Origin: Aspidiotus rigidus
Lineage: Eukaryota > Arthropoda > Insecta > Hemiptera > Diaspididae
NCBI GenBank assembly: GCA_035079385.1
Contig: JAVHKY010000034.1
Coordinates: forward strand, 2,852,001 to 2,916,000
Direction: 5' to 3'
Length of the DNA stretch: 64,000 nucleotides
The notes beneath the pieces were generated by a model, which was given only the letters and a program-made list of their open reading frames with translations, had not been told where the DNA came from and ran no database searches. Below are positions 33,731-43,881 of this stretch, piece after piece (the stretch's first letter is position 1; each line of letters starts with the position of its first letter). Made by a program: the position numbers and the translations under genes.

Positions 33731-33959
33731 TATTTCAATTTCGACTTATCAGCTGAAAATCACATTTTATAATTAAGAAATGACAGATTATAATATTCGT
33801 CGTCATAAAATAAACAAAAACTTTCAGACGGTGTCGCACCTACTCGCAAAGCTTTCTAATTGGTTACCTCGACCGGTTCCTACCCTTGTTGCCAGAAAAA
33901 CAGGTTTGTCAGTTCGCGTGCGCACACCGACAATCTGATTGGTCAACCCCAAACAAAGC

Positions 33960-34126
33960 TAACGTACGTAAAACGAACTTCCTCTACAACCCTACTCGGC
34001 CTCTTTCTTTAGAACGCTCTCGCGAACGAAATACTATCATTTTTGCGATTACTGATATTACGTGATACGTGAACAATACGCGGTTTTCTGCCATGGACAT
34101 GGTTATAGACCATACCGGAAATCAGG
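33960..34126 (+). other. Possible promoter and first coding exon
   Basis: GATTGGTC (an inverted CCAAT box) near 33938 is followed by GC-richer, non-repetitive DNA. At 34094 an ATG in good context (TGCCATGGAC) opens a short frame, MDMVIDHTGNQ, ending in CAG|GTCAGAG, a plausible donor. No downstream exon was recognised. It could equally be chance. Confidence 0.22.
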
Positions 34127-34609
34127 TCAGAGTTATTTATATTATATCTTGGTACTTAATTTAACACATGGCTATAAAGTCAATGGTCGCTCGATGGCTC
34201 ATACTACCTCTACCTACCCACCTCTATGATCTTCGTCAGAACGAAACTTTATACGGTACAATTTATGTTGAAGGAAAGATTCCGTTCATTGATTTACGCA
34301 TCTCCTTTCCAAAGTATCTGGTCCTAAATAGTGACTGACTACGTTTCAACGAATAAAAATATCTACCAACTGATGATACCACAACGAGGTATCAAGGGGA
34401 GTAGGCTATCGGCCTTCTTCCCCTCGCCACCCTCCTCTTATTTCTCGTCTTAGAGAAATATCTCTCGACATCGTGAGACTAACGGTACTCTGTTTATTTT
34501 CATGTATCGTAAAAAAATTCCAAATAATCCAAAAACTAAATAAATGAAGGGTAGAGAGAGAGATGGGTAGACTACGTTCGGATTTCAAAATTTAGAAGCC
34601 ATTGCAGAC

Positions 34610-34962
34610 GTTGCAATGGCAGCGGGGAACCCGCAATTCCTTAACTCGACCTCTCAGGTGGTGTGGAACTGAGTTGATAATCTTGTCATATAATTCAAAT
34701 CGAAATTATCATTCTACATTCCCTCCTATCATATATAGTTCGAAAGTCAAAATTCTTCCAAGTCCCCCCCCCCCCTATTATATATAGCTCGAGACTTGAA
34801 ATTCTTCCAAGTTCCCCTCCTATCATATATAGCTCGAGACTCGAAATTCCTCTAAGTCCCGTAACCTAACCTAACCTTAGGTTACCAACTTCGCGGACGC
34901 GGACGTTTTCTGAGGATGTAATCTCCTAACAAAATGGATAGCGGGTTCCCCGCTAAAAAAAC
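34610..34962 (+). mobile_element. VNTR-type element with GCGGGGAACCCGC ends
   Basis: The ends AGCGGGGAACCCGC and GCGGGTTCCCCGCT are perfectly inverted. The interior holds three ATATATAGCTCGAGACTTGA-type units and a CCTAACCTAACCTTAGG stretch. It is a cousin of the GGGAACCTGTTTTATG elements, sharing the internal units but not the ends. Confidence 0.65.
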
Positions 34963-35127
34963 AACGCATCCAGGTAAGATACAGATATAGGACGAAGTCG
35001 ATCGCCATAACTTTTGGATGTTATCTCATCGATAACCGTTAACTATGAAGAAAATTTCGGTTGCAGGCCTTGCTTGGAGATTCTTTAAAAAAAAATTCAA
35101 AAATGTTAAAGATATTTTTCAGTCGTA

Positions 35128-36252
35128 CGAAATTCCCGGTCATTTGCCCGTTTCCCGAATGACCAAAATCCCGAATGTCTTTTACCCGAACGCCTTTTCC
35201 CCGAATAACAAAAATCCCGAAGAACAAAGAGCCCGAGGAGCCTTTTGCCCGAATAAGTTTTTCCTGCCTTTTTCGATGTGCATTGATCACGATATACGGA
35301 CGTTGGACGACTTGCGGTCGAGATATGCGAGTATGTCGTTGAAGTCATATTCCTCTGCTATACTTTCGATGCGAATCTGCAAATCTAGCCACTTCTTATT
35401 TGGGGCGTCCCTCAATCGTTTACCGAGAGCGAGCTCGGTGACACAAATTTCTGTGTAGCCTTGCTCCGCCTGTATTTCTTTGACGAATGAGTGCAGGTCT
35501 GGGTGATCTTTCCCTATCAGCGTTTGAAATCGATTGTGCCACCCTTCGGAGCAGTCGTTCGTGCGGTGTCCCTTTTAGACGGCGATGGCTTGTTGGTTCC
35601 AGATGCAGGGTGGGTACCGAGGTTACAAACGTCGTCGTTGTCCCCGTGCTGGTCTGCCGACAATGTGAAATACAAGTACGTTGAATTCGTCGTAAAGATC
35701 GTGTAGCGCTGGTGGACATTCACGTCGGAGGCGGCGAAAAGCTCTTGGGACGTCATCTGGAGGGACGAACGCTAGAGATAACAGCAAATGCGTGTACTTT
35801 TCATTGTTCGATCATCGGGATCATTATAGGCCTGTTGAAGGCCAACCGCCTGCACGCGCCGGTAGTCTATCTGGGCAAGACTCAATGGGAAAAGAGGAAA
35901 GAGATTCCCCTTCTCGATGGAGTCATCATGCCGGATATTATTTTGCAAACGACGATTGGAGGACGTATGGATGACATTTTGAGGGGTTCGTTCAAACGTC
36001 TCGCGTAAATATGTACTTACATATATTCCTTTTCGTTTTTTTTTTTTTCTCTATGCCTATTGGAAGTTAGGCTATATCTCGTTTTTATCAAAATGTCCGA
36101 AAAATTAAAAAGGGAAATAAAGCGAACAAAAATTTTCGGGGAATTGTCCTATCGGGTAAATTGTTTTCGGGCCTTTTTTCGGGGCTTTTGTTATTCGGGT
36201 AAAAGACATTCGGGATTTTGATAATTCGGAAAAACGTACTCGGGAAAATGAC
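35128..36252 (-). mobile_element. MULE-type DNA transposon remnant with long inverted repeats
   Basis: The left end (35128-35262) reads TCCCGGTCATTTGCCCG, CCAAAATCCCGAATGTCTTT and TACCCGAA. The right end (36108-36252), inverted, reads TTCCGGTCATTTTCCCGAG, TCAAAATCCCGAATGTCTTT and TACCCGAATAACAAAAGCCC. The arms are therefore over 100 bp and are themselves built of CCCGAA words. Between them lies a minus-strand fragment of a MULE transposase. Long inverted repeats plus this transposase fit the Mutator-like group. A target duplication could not be confirmed. Confidence 0.7.
35287..35574 (-). pseudogene. MULE transposase, C-terminal fragment
   Basis: The minus-strand frame begins after a stop with HRTNDCSEGWHNRFQTLIGK, then DHPDLHSFVKEIQAEQGYTE, LALGKRLRDAPNKKWLDLQI and IAEEYDFNDILAYLD, ending TGA. 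R-T-N-(N/D)-x-x-E-G-W-H-N/R-R-F is the C-terminal signature of the MULE transposases found in many animal genomes. Upstream, the catalytic region is unrecognisable apart from a possible NVHQR word. It is therefore a relic. Confidence 0.72.
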
Positions 36253-36359
36253 CGGAAATGGAAATAAGACTTTATGTCGGTAATGTGGAAATCAGAACTG
36301 TCTGGATTTATGAAATGAATTTTAAGGTTGAGCACTCATATCGGAACAACTGTATTAAT

Positions 36360-36680
36360 TTTCAACCTGAGAACTGGAACCACGAAACAGATATGGAACT
36401 ATCATTACAATAGGAACTAAAAAAAATGCTAAACTCAAAAAACAATGGCTTCCTCAATGAGGTTGAACAAAAATGCAGCCAACCCTCGTCTATGGGACAA
36501 ATTGGTTTTGAATTTGAATTCAAATTTTGAGTCCATAAAGAAAGCGAATTGGACAGTGAACTCGGACAAAATTTGAATACTGAGTTATTTATGTTAAGAG
36601 GGGAACTTAAAAAGCTCTTAATATTCTGAGGGAATAAAACTTGGAAAAACTGCAACCATCAAAGAAGAGTTAATCAAGAA
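36360..36680. repeat. Strongly diverged VNTR-type element copy
   Basis: ACAATGGCTTCCTCAATGAG, GTTGAACAAAAATGCAG, CTATGGGACAAATTGG and 'gaatttgaattcaaattttgagtcc' follow the head order of the family at low identity. Units further on have decayed. Confidence 0.4.
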
Positions 36681-36957
36681 ATTTTGAATATTCAGCTACG
36701 TGTCACAAAAAGGAAACTTAGAGATCGAGTTTTTTTTTTTTTTACATACAAGGGAAACTTCAAAGAAATTTCAATGATTTACATGTACATTATAGAAATA
36801 AGACTTACAAAAAATTCAACCATCAAAGGACCTGGACTGGAATGTCAATATTCAGGTAGTACCTGCCATAAGACCAGTGTAAAGCAAAAACCATTACGAT
36901 GAGGACCAGGCAAACGAGTACGCAATATGATACAGGAGAAAAGCCCTGGACCTAGCC

Positions 36958-37418
36958 GTTTTTTAACACGGAACCGGTTTTATGGGAGGCTTTTTGAGAA
37001 ATTTGCCGTGCGCCGTCCAGCAAACAACTTGGAAAAATTTCGACTCTCGAACCATATATGATAGAAGAGGGACTAAGGAAAATTTTGACTCTCGCTCTAT
37101 CTATATATATAAATGATAGGAGGGGGATTTGGAAAAATTTCGACTCTCGAGCCATATATGATAGGAGGAGGGGGACTCAGAAAAATTTCGACTCTCAAGC
37201 TACATATGATATGAACCAGCTATCATATATAGCTGGAGATTCGAGAAAAATTTAGACTCTCAAACTATATTATACTAGGCTTATAGTGGGTCTAGGCCTT
37301 CTTCATACTAGCTTTATCTAGGTCTAGGCTTCATTGAATTTTCAATACCAAATCCCATTTGACTCATAAAACAGGTTCCCTGCGTTCCTCGTTTAACTTC
37401 GTTAAGGAAGCCGTCATT
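36958..37418 (-). mobile_element. VNTR-type element, full copy inserted in duplication B
   Basis: On the plus strand it runs from AACACGGAACCGGTTTTATG through GAGAAATTTGCCGTGCGCCG, four or five inverse units, 'actaggcttatagtgggtctaggcc', CATAAAACAGGTTCCC, GCGTTCCTCGTTTAACTTCG and TTAAGGAAGCCGTC to poly-T. The paralogous segment has only GACGGGTTGTTTTTTTTGAC at this point. This fixes both ends of the element to within a T-rich target. Confidence 0.8.
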
Positions 37419-37524
37419 TTTTTTTTGACTTTCAGTGTTAGGATGATACCGTTTACTTACTGTCTATGTTCCTTGAAGGCGGCCATACATCAAGTCACAT
37501 AGAAATTGAATGTGAATGAATAAT

Positions 37525-37873
37525 TGAGGACGTATCTGTAAAAAGGGCCTCCGCAAGGAAATATTAAACATAGAAAAACGAATTTGAAGTTTTGAGTGGA
37601 TATAACTTCATAACAATAAGTTCAATCAAAAAAAGTGCAAGAACAAAAATTGAAGAGCAACTCTTTTTCTATAAGATGCAATAACACATTGTCAATCTGT
37701 TGAATATTGAATTCAGAGGAAATGGGAGAGAAGAGATGACGCGGAGGCCCTTCTTAAGAAAATGGGTAAAATCCGTACAAAAGAAAGAAAAAAAAAAAGA
37801 TCGGCAATGAACTGAAACGTCTAAAAATCATGGTCTCCGCTAAAAGGGGGCCCTTTTTACAGATACGTCCTCA
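37525..37873. mobile_element. MITE with perfect 25-bp inverted repeats (349 bp)
   Basis: The left end TGAGGACGTATCTGTAAAAA(GGGCC) is exactly the reverse complement of the right end (37849-37873). The related segment near 31650 has the uninterrupted GAATAATTAGGC, so the insertion site was AATT-like, probably with a 2-bp duplication (AT). There is no coding frame. The superfamily is undetermined. Confidence 0.88.
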
Positions 37874-37892
37874 ATTAGGCCCATTAATGTAT

Positions 37893-37985
37893 ACTCACCA
37901 TAAATTATGATGAAGACAATTGCGTATGATTTTGAGCAGACGTGAGTCCAAAGTAACAAGACTAACAACATTACAAATATCAAAA
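37893..37985 (-). other. Conserved donor-bearing segment of paralogue 2
   Basis: A minus-strand frame reads MLLVLLLWTHVCSKSYAIVF and III, running to TATG|GTGAGTATAC. It is the counterpart of 31671-31760, with the frame and the donor both preserved. It could be part of an alternative coding exon or of the 3' region of the peptide transcript. Confidence 0.35.
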
Positions 37986-38091
37986 AAATTATTAGTGTAG
38001 TAGTTTCTCTACAAAAATAGGCCACAAGTTTGAAGCACGTTTGATAAAATATATTATACACTAACAAAGTAGGCCGTGGAGGTGGAGCCGA

Positions 38092-38286
38092 TCATGGTGG
38101 AGTTGTTTGTACGTATGCAGGGGGAAATTCAGGTGGTGGCGGCGGAGGTGGCGGAGGTGGCGGTGGCGGTGGAGCTGGTTCCAAATCTGGATCCGGTTCC
38201 GCTTGAATTATGTAGTTTGTCATGGCTAGCAAAAATACAATTACAAAAAAATACGCGTACAAATTTCTGCTAGTCATTTTTGTCAC
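38092..38286 (-). CDS. Small secreted proline-rich peptide, paralogue 2
   Basis: A 64-codon frame: MTSRNLYAYFFVIVFLLAMT, NYIIQAEPDPDLEPA, then a run of 14 prolines, EFPPAYVQTTPP and TGA. The signal peptide and QAEPDP-LEPA start match paralogue 1, while the EFPPAY-Q-TPP tail matches paralogue 3, so this copy links the three. The proline run is encoded by a CCG/CCA/CCT-type microsatellite (38133-38175), a mechanism for rapid length change. The TATA box lies about 115 nt upstream. Function is unknown; a secreted structural or effector peptide is plausible. Confidence 0.62.
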   Translation of the reverse strand: MTKMTSRNLYAYFFVIVFLLAMTNYIIQAEPDPDLEPAPPPPPPPPPPPPPPEFPPAYVQTTPP

Positions 38287-38399
38287 GAAAAAGAATTTTG
38301 TAATGAATCAAATTTACAACTTTTTTATTGCAAGAACACCGCGAATATATTTTAAAACAATTTTCTCTAACAAAAACGGAGAAGTGTAGTTTTCATTGC

Positions 38400-38407
38400 T
38401 TTTTATA
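38400..38407 (-). promoter_or_regulatory. TATA box of peptide gene 2
   Basis: TATAAAAA in the context TTTGACTATAAAAAGCAATG, aligned with the promoters of paralogues 1 and 3. Confidence 0.7.
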
Positions 38408-38890
38408 GTCAAAATATAAGTTGGAATGCAAAAACTGAACTAATACAGACTATAGAACAAATGGTCGTCCCTGATGTGAAGAACAGATTTTTTGTGCACA
38501 CCGCGCTCTGGTTGTTCCTAAAGTAGATTTTTTCGCCTCTTGTTCAAATATTTTCTTCTTAAAAGAAATGTTATAATTTTAACTGTCGCAAATAAGAGAC
38601 AATATGAGTGACATATGCTCTCTGCTGCTTCGTATTGAGAGGTACCTAAAAGGATTCGAGGAAAAGATTCGGCAGATCATGGAAGATGTACTATAATCAC
38701 CCTGAAAAGAAAAAAACTTTCCAAACACAACAGGATAACTTTTAGTTGCGTCTAAATCCTGATTAGCGATGAGATTCATATTTCCAGAAGAATTTTAATG
38801 CAACAAAATATATCAAGCTTTAATTTTGATCATAAAGACTTTCAAAGAAAAAAACCCTTACGTAAGTAAATCAGAAATTATGCCCTAACT

Positions 38891-41800
38891 TTTGATGAGA
38901 AATTCAGCTTATATGAGAGCCATTTTTTTAGAATACCGTTCAGAACCTTTGGAGCATTTCTTTAAGTGAGCTTAGTTTTAAGAGTTCAAGTTGAGTTCTG
39001 GGTAACTTGTAGACCCATCATACTTGAAGGGCACCGGGGAAAAAGGTGAATGTCCAAGAGAAACGACTTTTGTACGACTGAAAAAAAAAAAAATTTCTCC
39101 TGATCGTTTGTTATGCACATTCCCCCTTTTCCTCCTCTGTGTACATCACTTGTGGTTCCAGTATCACTGCATATCTGCTGTTTCATTTCTGTAATGCTTA
39201 ATTAATACTTGTTCTCCGGTACTTAAATCTATGATTTTCTTGAGGATTTCCCTTTGTATGGTCCATATCCGGAAGATGGTGGACTATATGTTACGTTCTT
39301 CTTCACAAATCAACTTATCTGAACCCATTTTGTTTTCCACTAAGAAAACTCCACTCAATCCGCATTGATACAATCCGGTTTCTAAATTAAAACTCATATT
39401 TTTTCGCATTACGCCTATTGCTGTAGGCCTATGATTGTACTTACGAGTACATGACAATATGAGAGTACGTTATAGTTTTTGTATTTTATATTTATAAGAA
39501 TAATTTATTATGATACTACATATTGAAACCACATTTCTTACAATTTAATGTTTCCGGTTTTTCAAACAATAATCGTGTTCGTATTCGATTGTACTGGCGA
39601 GTTGCTTCTTTGTTAATTTCGCTCCTAGCCCTGTGTCGATTAAAAAAATTACTTGCTCAAATTAAAAAATCGTAAAAAATTAGTTTGCATTACTGGCCAG
39701 ATTTATTTCGAGACCTTCTGACTTTGTATTCTTTTCCGAATTTATTTGAGCCGAGTATGTATTCATTTTGATTTTCTTACTCCCTCAACTACTTCGTACC
39801 GCCTACTTCCATTGTTTATTGTGGTTTCTGATACTTCCATAATAATATCCTATCTCAATTTCTACAAACTCTCCACAATGGTCTATCCCGAGCTGATAAC
39901 CCCTCGTGTAGTTGAAAAGCTAGTAAAACATATTATGAAAGTGAGAGCACTCTACCGTTCAAACTTCTTTTTCCTGGTCAGAAACATTTACGAGATATGA
40001 ACTATAAATATTGTCCATTACTGTCGTATTCTCGGTTTACGTCATAGGATAAGCTGATGGCTAGGGAAATGTTTACTTTCTTATTATGATTTCATAAAAA
40101 GCTCTAAGAACGAGCGAAAAATGTAGAAAAATATTTTTTTCTCTCTTATTGTTATTCCAAACCGTATAACAATGCGAAAATAAAGTCCAAAATTGAATTA
40201 CTTCGTCACGCTCCTTTGACGTCGGAAAATTTCTCCCACGTTACTTTTTAACGTTTGATTACTAGGCCAATTTGTGCGTGCGAAAGTCGTATATCGTCAG
40301 AAGCAGAAATATGTGCCGATAATTTTTTTTTATTTCTATCGCCGCGAAAGATAGAGGATTTGTAGGAATTTTTTCAAAATTCGCTAATAGCGAAATGCCC
40401 GTGATAATTTCAACGAAATTAGCTTCTGGCAATAATTCAACACGAGACGAAAAATGCTTCGCGGCACGGCAGCGTGCAAATTTTTCTAACCTAGTCGACT
40501 AAATATAGAATGTTATCTCGTCTCGCATGCTTCAGTCTGTTCTCTGAACTGTTTTACTATGTATAAATCGCACCGGTGCCATATTGAAAATGAAAGCCAC
40601 CCGGGTTGACGAATGAAATGAAGCGAAATTTATGTACGTATCCTTTTAGAAGGTGCGAAAGATTCTAGAAGTTTCTAGCCTTTACGAATACGGTTTACCG
40701 TAGTGGGCCATCTATTGTGCGAACAGTCGAGTAAATTCACTTTTATTGATGACCTTCTGATTACGTACGCGACTGTGTAAATGCCAGCCAATACGAGTTT
40801 TTATAAATGAATGTAATTAAGGAACGAGGAAAACTTCTATACGCAAGCAGGCCTTTGCGAATGCGAGTCTGCGAAAGTTAACATTTGTTCAGGAATGAGG
40901 AGTCACTATCATTAATTAGGCTGCACTTACTTGCGATTTCATATTAACTTCGAGTTATAGCTTATTTGCCGGAAGTTATTCTTAGATGGCGATTAATGGT
41001 ACCTGTAATATCCTGCAATTAGAACCTATGACCTAGCTGCAACTTCTATCGAGAAACCCTTTGATTTTTTGGCCTCGTTTTTACTTTCTGAATTTCATAT
41101 CAAATCTTAAGTTAGTGTCATGTCTACACTTAATCAAGAGGGTCAATCGACGATATCTCAATTTCAAATTTAAAAATATGGATATCGAAAGAGCTTGTCT
41201 CGCTAGCTGACAATGATTTCTTAACCGGAAGCTCTCGCAGTCTGTCTTTATCTATGTGATCTATACAAATTATTGCACTTACTCGTTTGAGTATCCCTCC
41301 TCCGATATGTCCGGCCATAATTTGGAAAATTAGTGTGGAATATTTTCCCCCAAAAAACTTGGGAATTCAAATGTCCTCAACCTCCAAATTGAAGAATCCT
41401 TCTGCAAAAACTCCTCCCTTTACAGCATAATTATTCTCTGGTCTAGAGGAAGCGACTCCTCGGGTTTGACGAAACTACATTTGAAATAGGGCTCCGTGGC
41501 AATTTACCCTTTCTTCACCAGTCAGTCCTTTCTTTATGACAGATCCATATCAGTCCTGTTCTTTCCTCCACTTCATCCAAATGGCGATACCATTTTCCAA
41601 AAAGGGATTCGGAGTTTTTCAATAAACGATCTAAGAAACAAAAAAACTTTTTACTGATAACTTCAGTACCTCTCTCGCTTGTATAAATCCCAATAGAGCC
41701 CTGTGGTTGCAGTCGCGAGCTCCTCTTTCAACCATGGACGTTTAGCCATTCGTGCACTGCGCACGACCGTATGGTCAGTGAGCGCTGAGGCTGCTATTTC

Positions 41801-42270
41801 TTCTATACAATTCCGCTCATTTTCTCTTAGGTACCGCTAACTTTCTTGCGTCTGTACGGCCCAGTCTCTCCAACTTCCTATCTCTCTCTCCTCTCTTTTT
41901 TCTTCTTTTATTAGAATCCAATTTACGAGTAAATTACCCTCTCAAATACAAGCCCCTTCTCTCTATCTACTCACCCTTTTCTCCCTGGGCATCCGCGACC
42001 CTCACATTCGCTTCGAACTGACTGACTTAACGAAATCGCGCAATATAATATACATCAGGAACATCAAAGCCATTGTTGCCGATGAGTTTTCTTCGCACAA
42101 CTGATGTTTTACTGATGGATCCAAATTAGGTTCCGAAACTCTACGCCATCACTATCGGTGAAAACCTCGGCCTCCAAATATTCTGTTGGACAATCTGCTA
42201 TCTATTCCTGCCTCCCTCATCTATCTCTTCCCGTTTCTCCCCATAAAGTGCTCCTCATTTCCGACCCTTT
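38891..42270. other. Long stretch without recognisable gene
   Basis: The base composition is more balanced near 40200-41300 and CT-rich near 41800-42000. The longest frames are 60-85 codons and show no domain. I see no inverted-repeat elements, RNA genes or splice-linked exons. It could be regulatory or intronic DNA of a gene outside the window. Confidence 0.45.
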
Positions 42271-42275
42271 TTTTC

Positions 42276-42899
42276 TCTCCAAGGGTCTTAATGATAGATC
42301 ATTTAGGATGAAAATCACACGGAGAATTCAAATCTGGTATCGGATCGGACGTACGACCATTTTAAAGAAGGAGAAATTCGATGATTTTGGTTCGAAATCC
42401 AATTTTACTCACGAAAACGGCCTCGGAGTGTCATCCCATGTGCATTTTCGGATTCTACGCTGAAATATACATATAAATCGACTATAACCGCAACTTTGAC
42501 AAATTTCACCCAAAAAAGTACCAAACCCCTTGCTTGTTTTTTGGCCAAAAAAAATTTTCTCTCCCACAGTCTTAATCGTAGGTCAGCAGATATGAAAATG
42601 GCTCGGCGAATCCAAATCTTGTATCAGATTGGTCGTACAATCATTTTAAAGTCGAGAAATTCGATAATTTTGGTTTGAAATCCAATTTTACCCATGAAAA
42701 CGGCCTCAGAGCGTCATCCCATGTAGATTTTCGGATTCTATGTTCAAAATTACATCTAAATCGACTATAACCTCAACTTTCATGAATTTGACCCAAAAAA
42801 GTACCAAAGGGGACTCCTCTTGCTTGTTTTTTGGCCCAAAAATTTTTTCTCCACGGGTCTTAATGATAGGTCATTTAGGATGAAAATTGCTCGGCGATC
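42276..42899 (+). repeat. ~290-bp tandem repeat family B, left array
   Basis: Two full units and a third cut off. They begin at GGGTCTTAATGATAGATCAT, CAGTCTTAATCGTAGGTCAG and GGGTCTTAATGATAGGTCAT (about 42285, 42567 and 42857) and share CGACCATTTTAAAG, TTCGATGATTTTGG, TTTTCGGATTCTA, AAAAAAGTACCAAA and CTTGCTTGTTTTTTGG. The third unit stops at the mitochondrial junction. Inverse copies follow at 46432-46985. Confidence 0.8.
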
Positions 42900-43375
42900 A
42901 ATTAATGTATCAATTTCCTCAAATTAAAAATATAAGATTGTTTCCAATGATGGGAATTACAGCAATAAAATTAGTACAAACTATTGTTGCTCGGTATGAT
43001 ATTCGTCATCATTGAAGTGAATAGCTAAGGAGAAAAAATATTATTGATAAAATTAATAACCAGAATATCATATTTTTATATTTATTAAAATTTTTATAGA
43101 TAAATTTTTGAAATACTGTATAAGAATGTAAAATAAGATAAAAAAATTATAGATCTTGAATTTCTATGAATAAATCAAAATATTCAACCATAATTCAATT
43201 ATAATAAAATTATATATGAATTAAAAAATATATTGGTTGAATAAGAAAAATGATTTATTGAAATAAAAAGTCCAATAAAAATTTGAATAAATATTGTTAA
43301 TGTAATTATTGATCCAATATTTCATATTACATTTAAATTTGTAGATATTTCTACCAGAAAAATTTTCATATATTT
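42899..43375 (-). pseudogene. Nuclear copy of mitochondrial cytochrome b (5' half)
   Basis: Read on the minus strand with the invertebrate mitochondrial code, it gives NVMWNIGSMITLTMFIQI, FIGLFIS, then after frame decay EYFDLFIEIQDLYFFYLIL, and finally RATIVCTNFIAVIPIIGN, LIFLIWG. These align in order with the cytochrome b N-terminal helices (family: WWNFGSLLGLCLIIQI..TGLF, then GATVITNLLSAIPYIGT). The G-T-x-x-x-P-W-G part is poor. TGA codons for tryptophan and loss of frame in places identify it as mitochondrial DNA in the nucleus. Confidence 0.75.
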
Positions 43376-43740
43376 TTTTACATTTGATTTTATTACAATA
43401 TTCATATGTAATATGAAGATTAATATTCTTAATAATATTAATTTTTATAAAAAATTCTTCTGAAAATTATTATGGGAGAAAATTTTTTCTATTTGAATTT
43501 AAATATTAAAATGATGGAAATATCACCTCTAAAAAGTAAATATTATTATTTTATTTTTTTTTAACACATGGATAATTGATCATTAAAAATGTAATAATGA
43601 AAATTCAAATTAGTAGAATAAAAAATCATTACTATTGTTGGATGAATAAGAAAAATTAATTTTAATGATGAATAATTTAATTGATACATTTTTTGTATAA
43701 TAAATTATTAATTTTTTTAATGATCTATAAAATCATTGTT
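43376..43740 (-). pseudogene. Nuclear copy of mitochondrial ND6 (decayed)
   Basis: Upstream of cytochrome b on the same strand, as in insect mitochondria, the sequence reads LIHPTMVMI, then LLIWIFIITFLMINYPC, then LFSGDISIILIF with AGA read as serine. The last matches the ND6 F-L-G-G-M-L-V-L-F-I-Y motif. Identity is low and the frame is broken. Confidence 0.5.
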
Positions 43741-43881
43741 TATATTATAACTATTATTTTTCTAAATTATTATTAAATATTGATTTATTTTATTGATATT
43801 CTTCCTAATATGTAATGAATTCAATAATAAAAATGATATTGATTTCTAATTTAAATTTAATGATGTCTGATGATTTATTTA
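43741..43881 (-). pseudogene. Nuclear mitochondrial fragment, possibly middle of COX2
   Basis: A minus-strand frame near 43840 reads SNQYHFYYWIHY, which could correspond to the COX2 GHQWYWSYEY segment. The match is weak. In ordinary insect mitochondria COX2 is not next to ND6, so the insert is either rearranged or composite. Confidence 0.3.

Larger units (their letters stand above)
36893..38890 (-). repeat. Segmental duplication B (paralogous to 31.4-32.4 kb)
   Basis: The shared blocks in order are 36893-36955, 37425-37524, 37874-37990, 38055-38420 and 38480-38890. They match 31430-31505, 31520-31650, 31652-31760, 31780-32045 and 32085-32350. Identity is roughly 80-85% by eye. Two blocks present only here, 36960-37418 and 37525-37873, are transposon insertions with their empty sites preserved in the other copy. 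Confidence 0.75.

Noticed and set aside
34885..34925. Coding sense of GCGGACGCGGACGTTTTC
   Set aside because: A short GC-rich patch within a non-autonomous element; no frame.
35712..36008. 98-codon plus-strand frame inside the MULE
   Set aside because: The recognisable transposase part of the MULE is on the minus strand. This frame has no domain and is probably a shadow of the decayed coding region.
36684..37255. Short plus-strand frames near the duplication
   Set aside because: They overlap VNTR-type units and are explained by their period.
37840..38067. 75-codon hydrophobic minus frame as a separate membrane protein gene
   Set aside because: It crosses the splice donor and the end of a MITE. 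Only the MLLVLLLWTHVCSKSYAIVF part is conserved in the paralogous copy, and it is reported as such.
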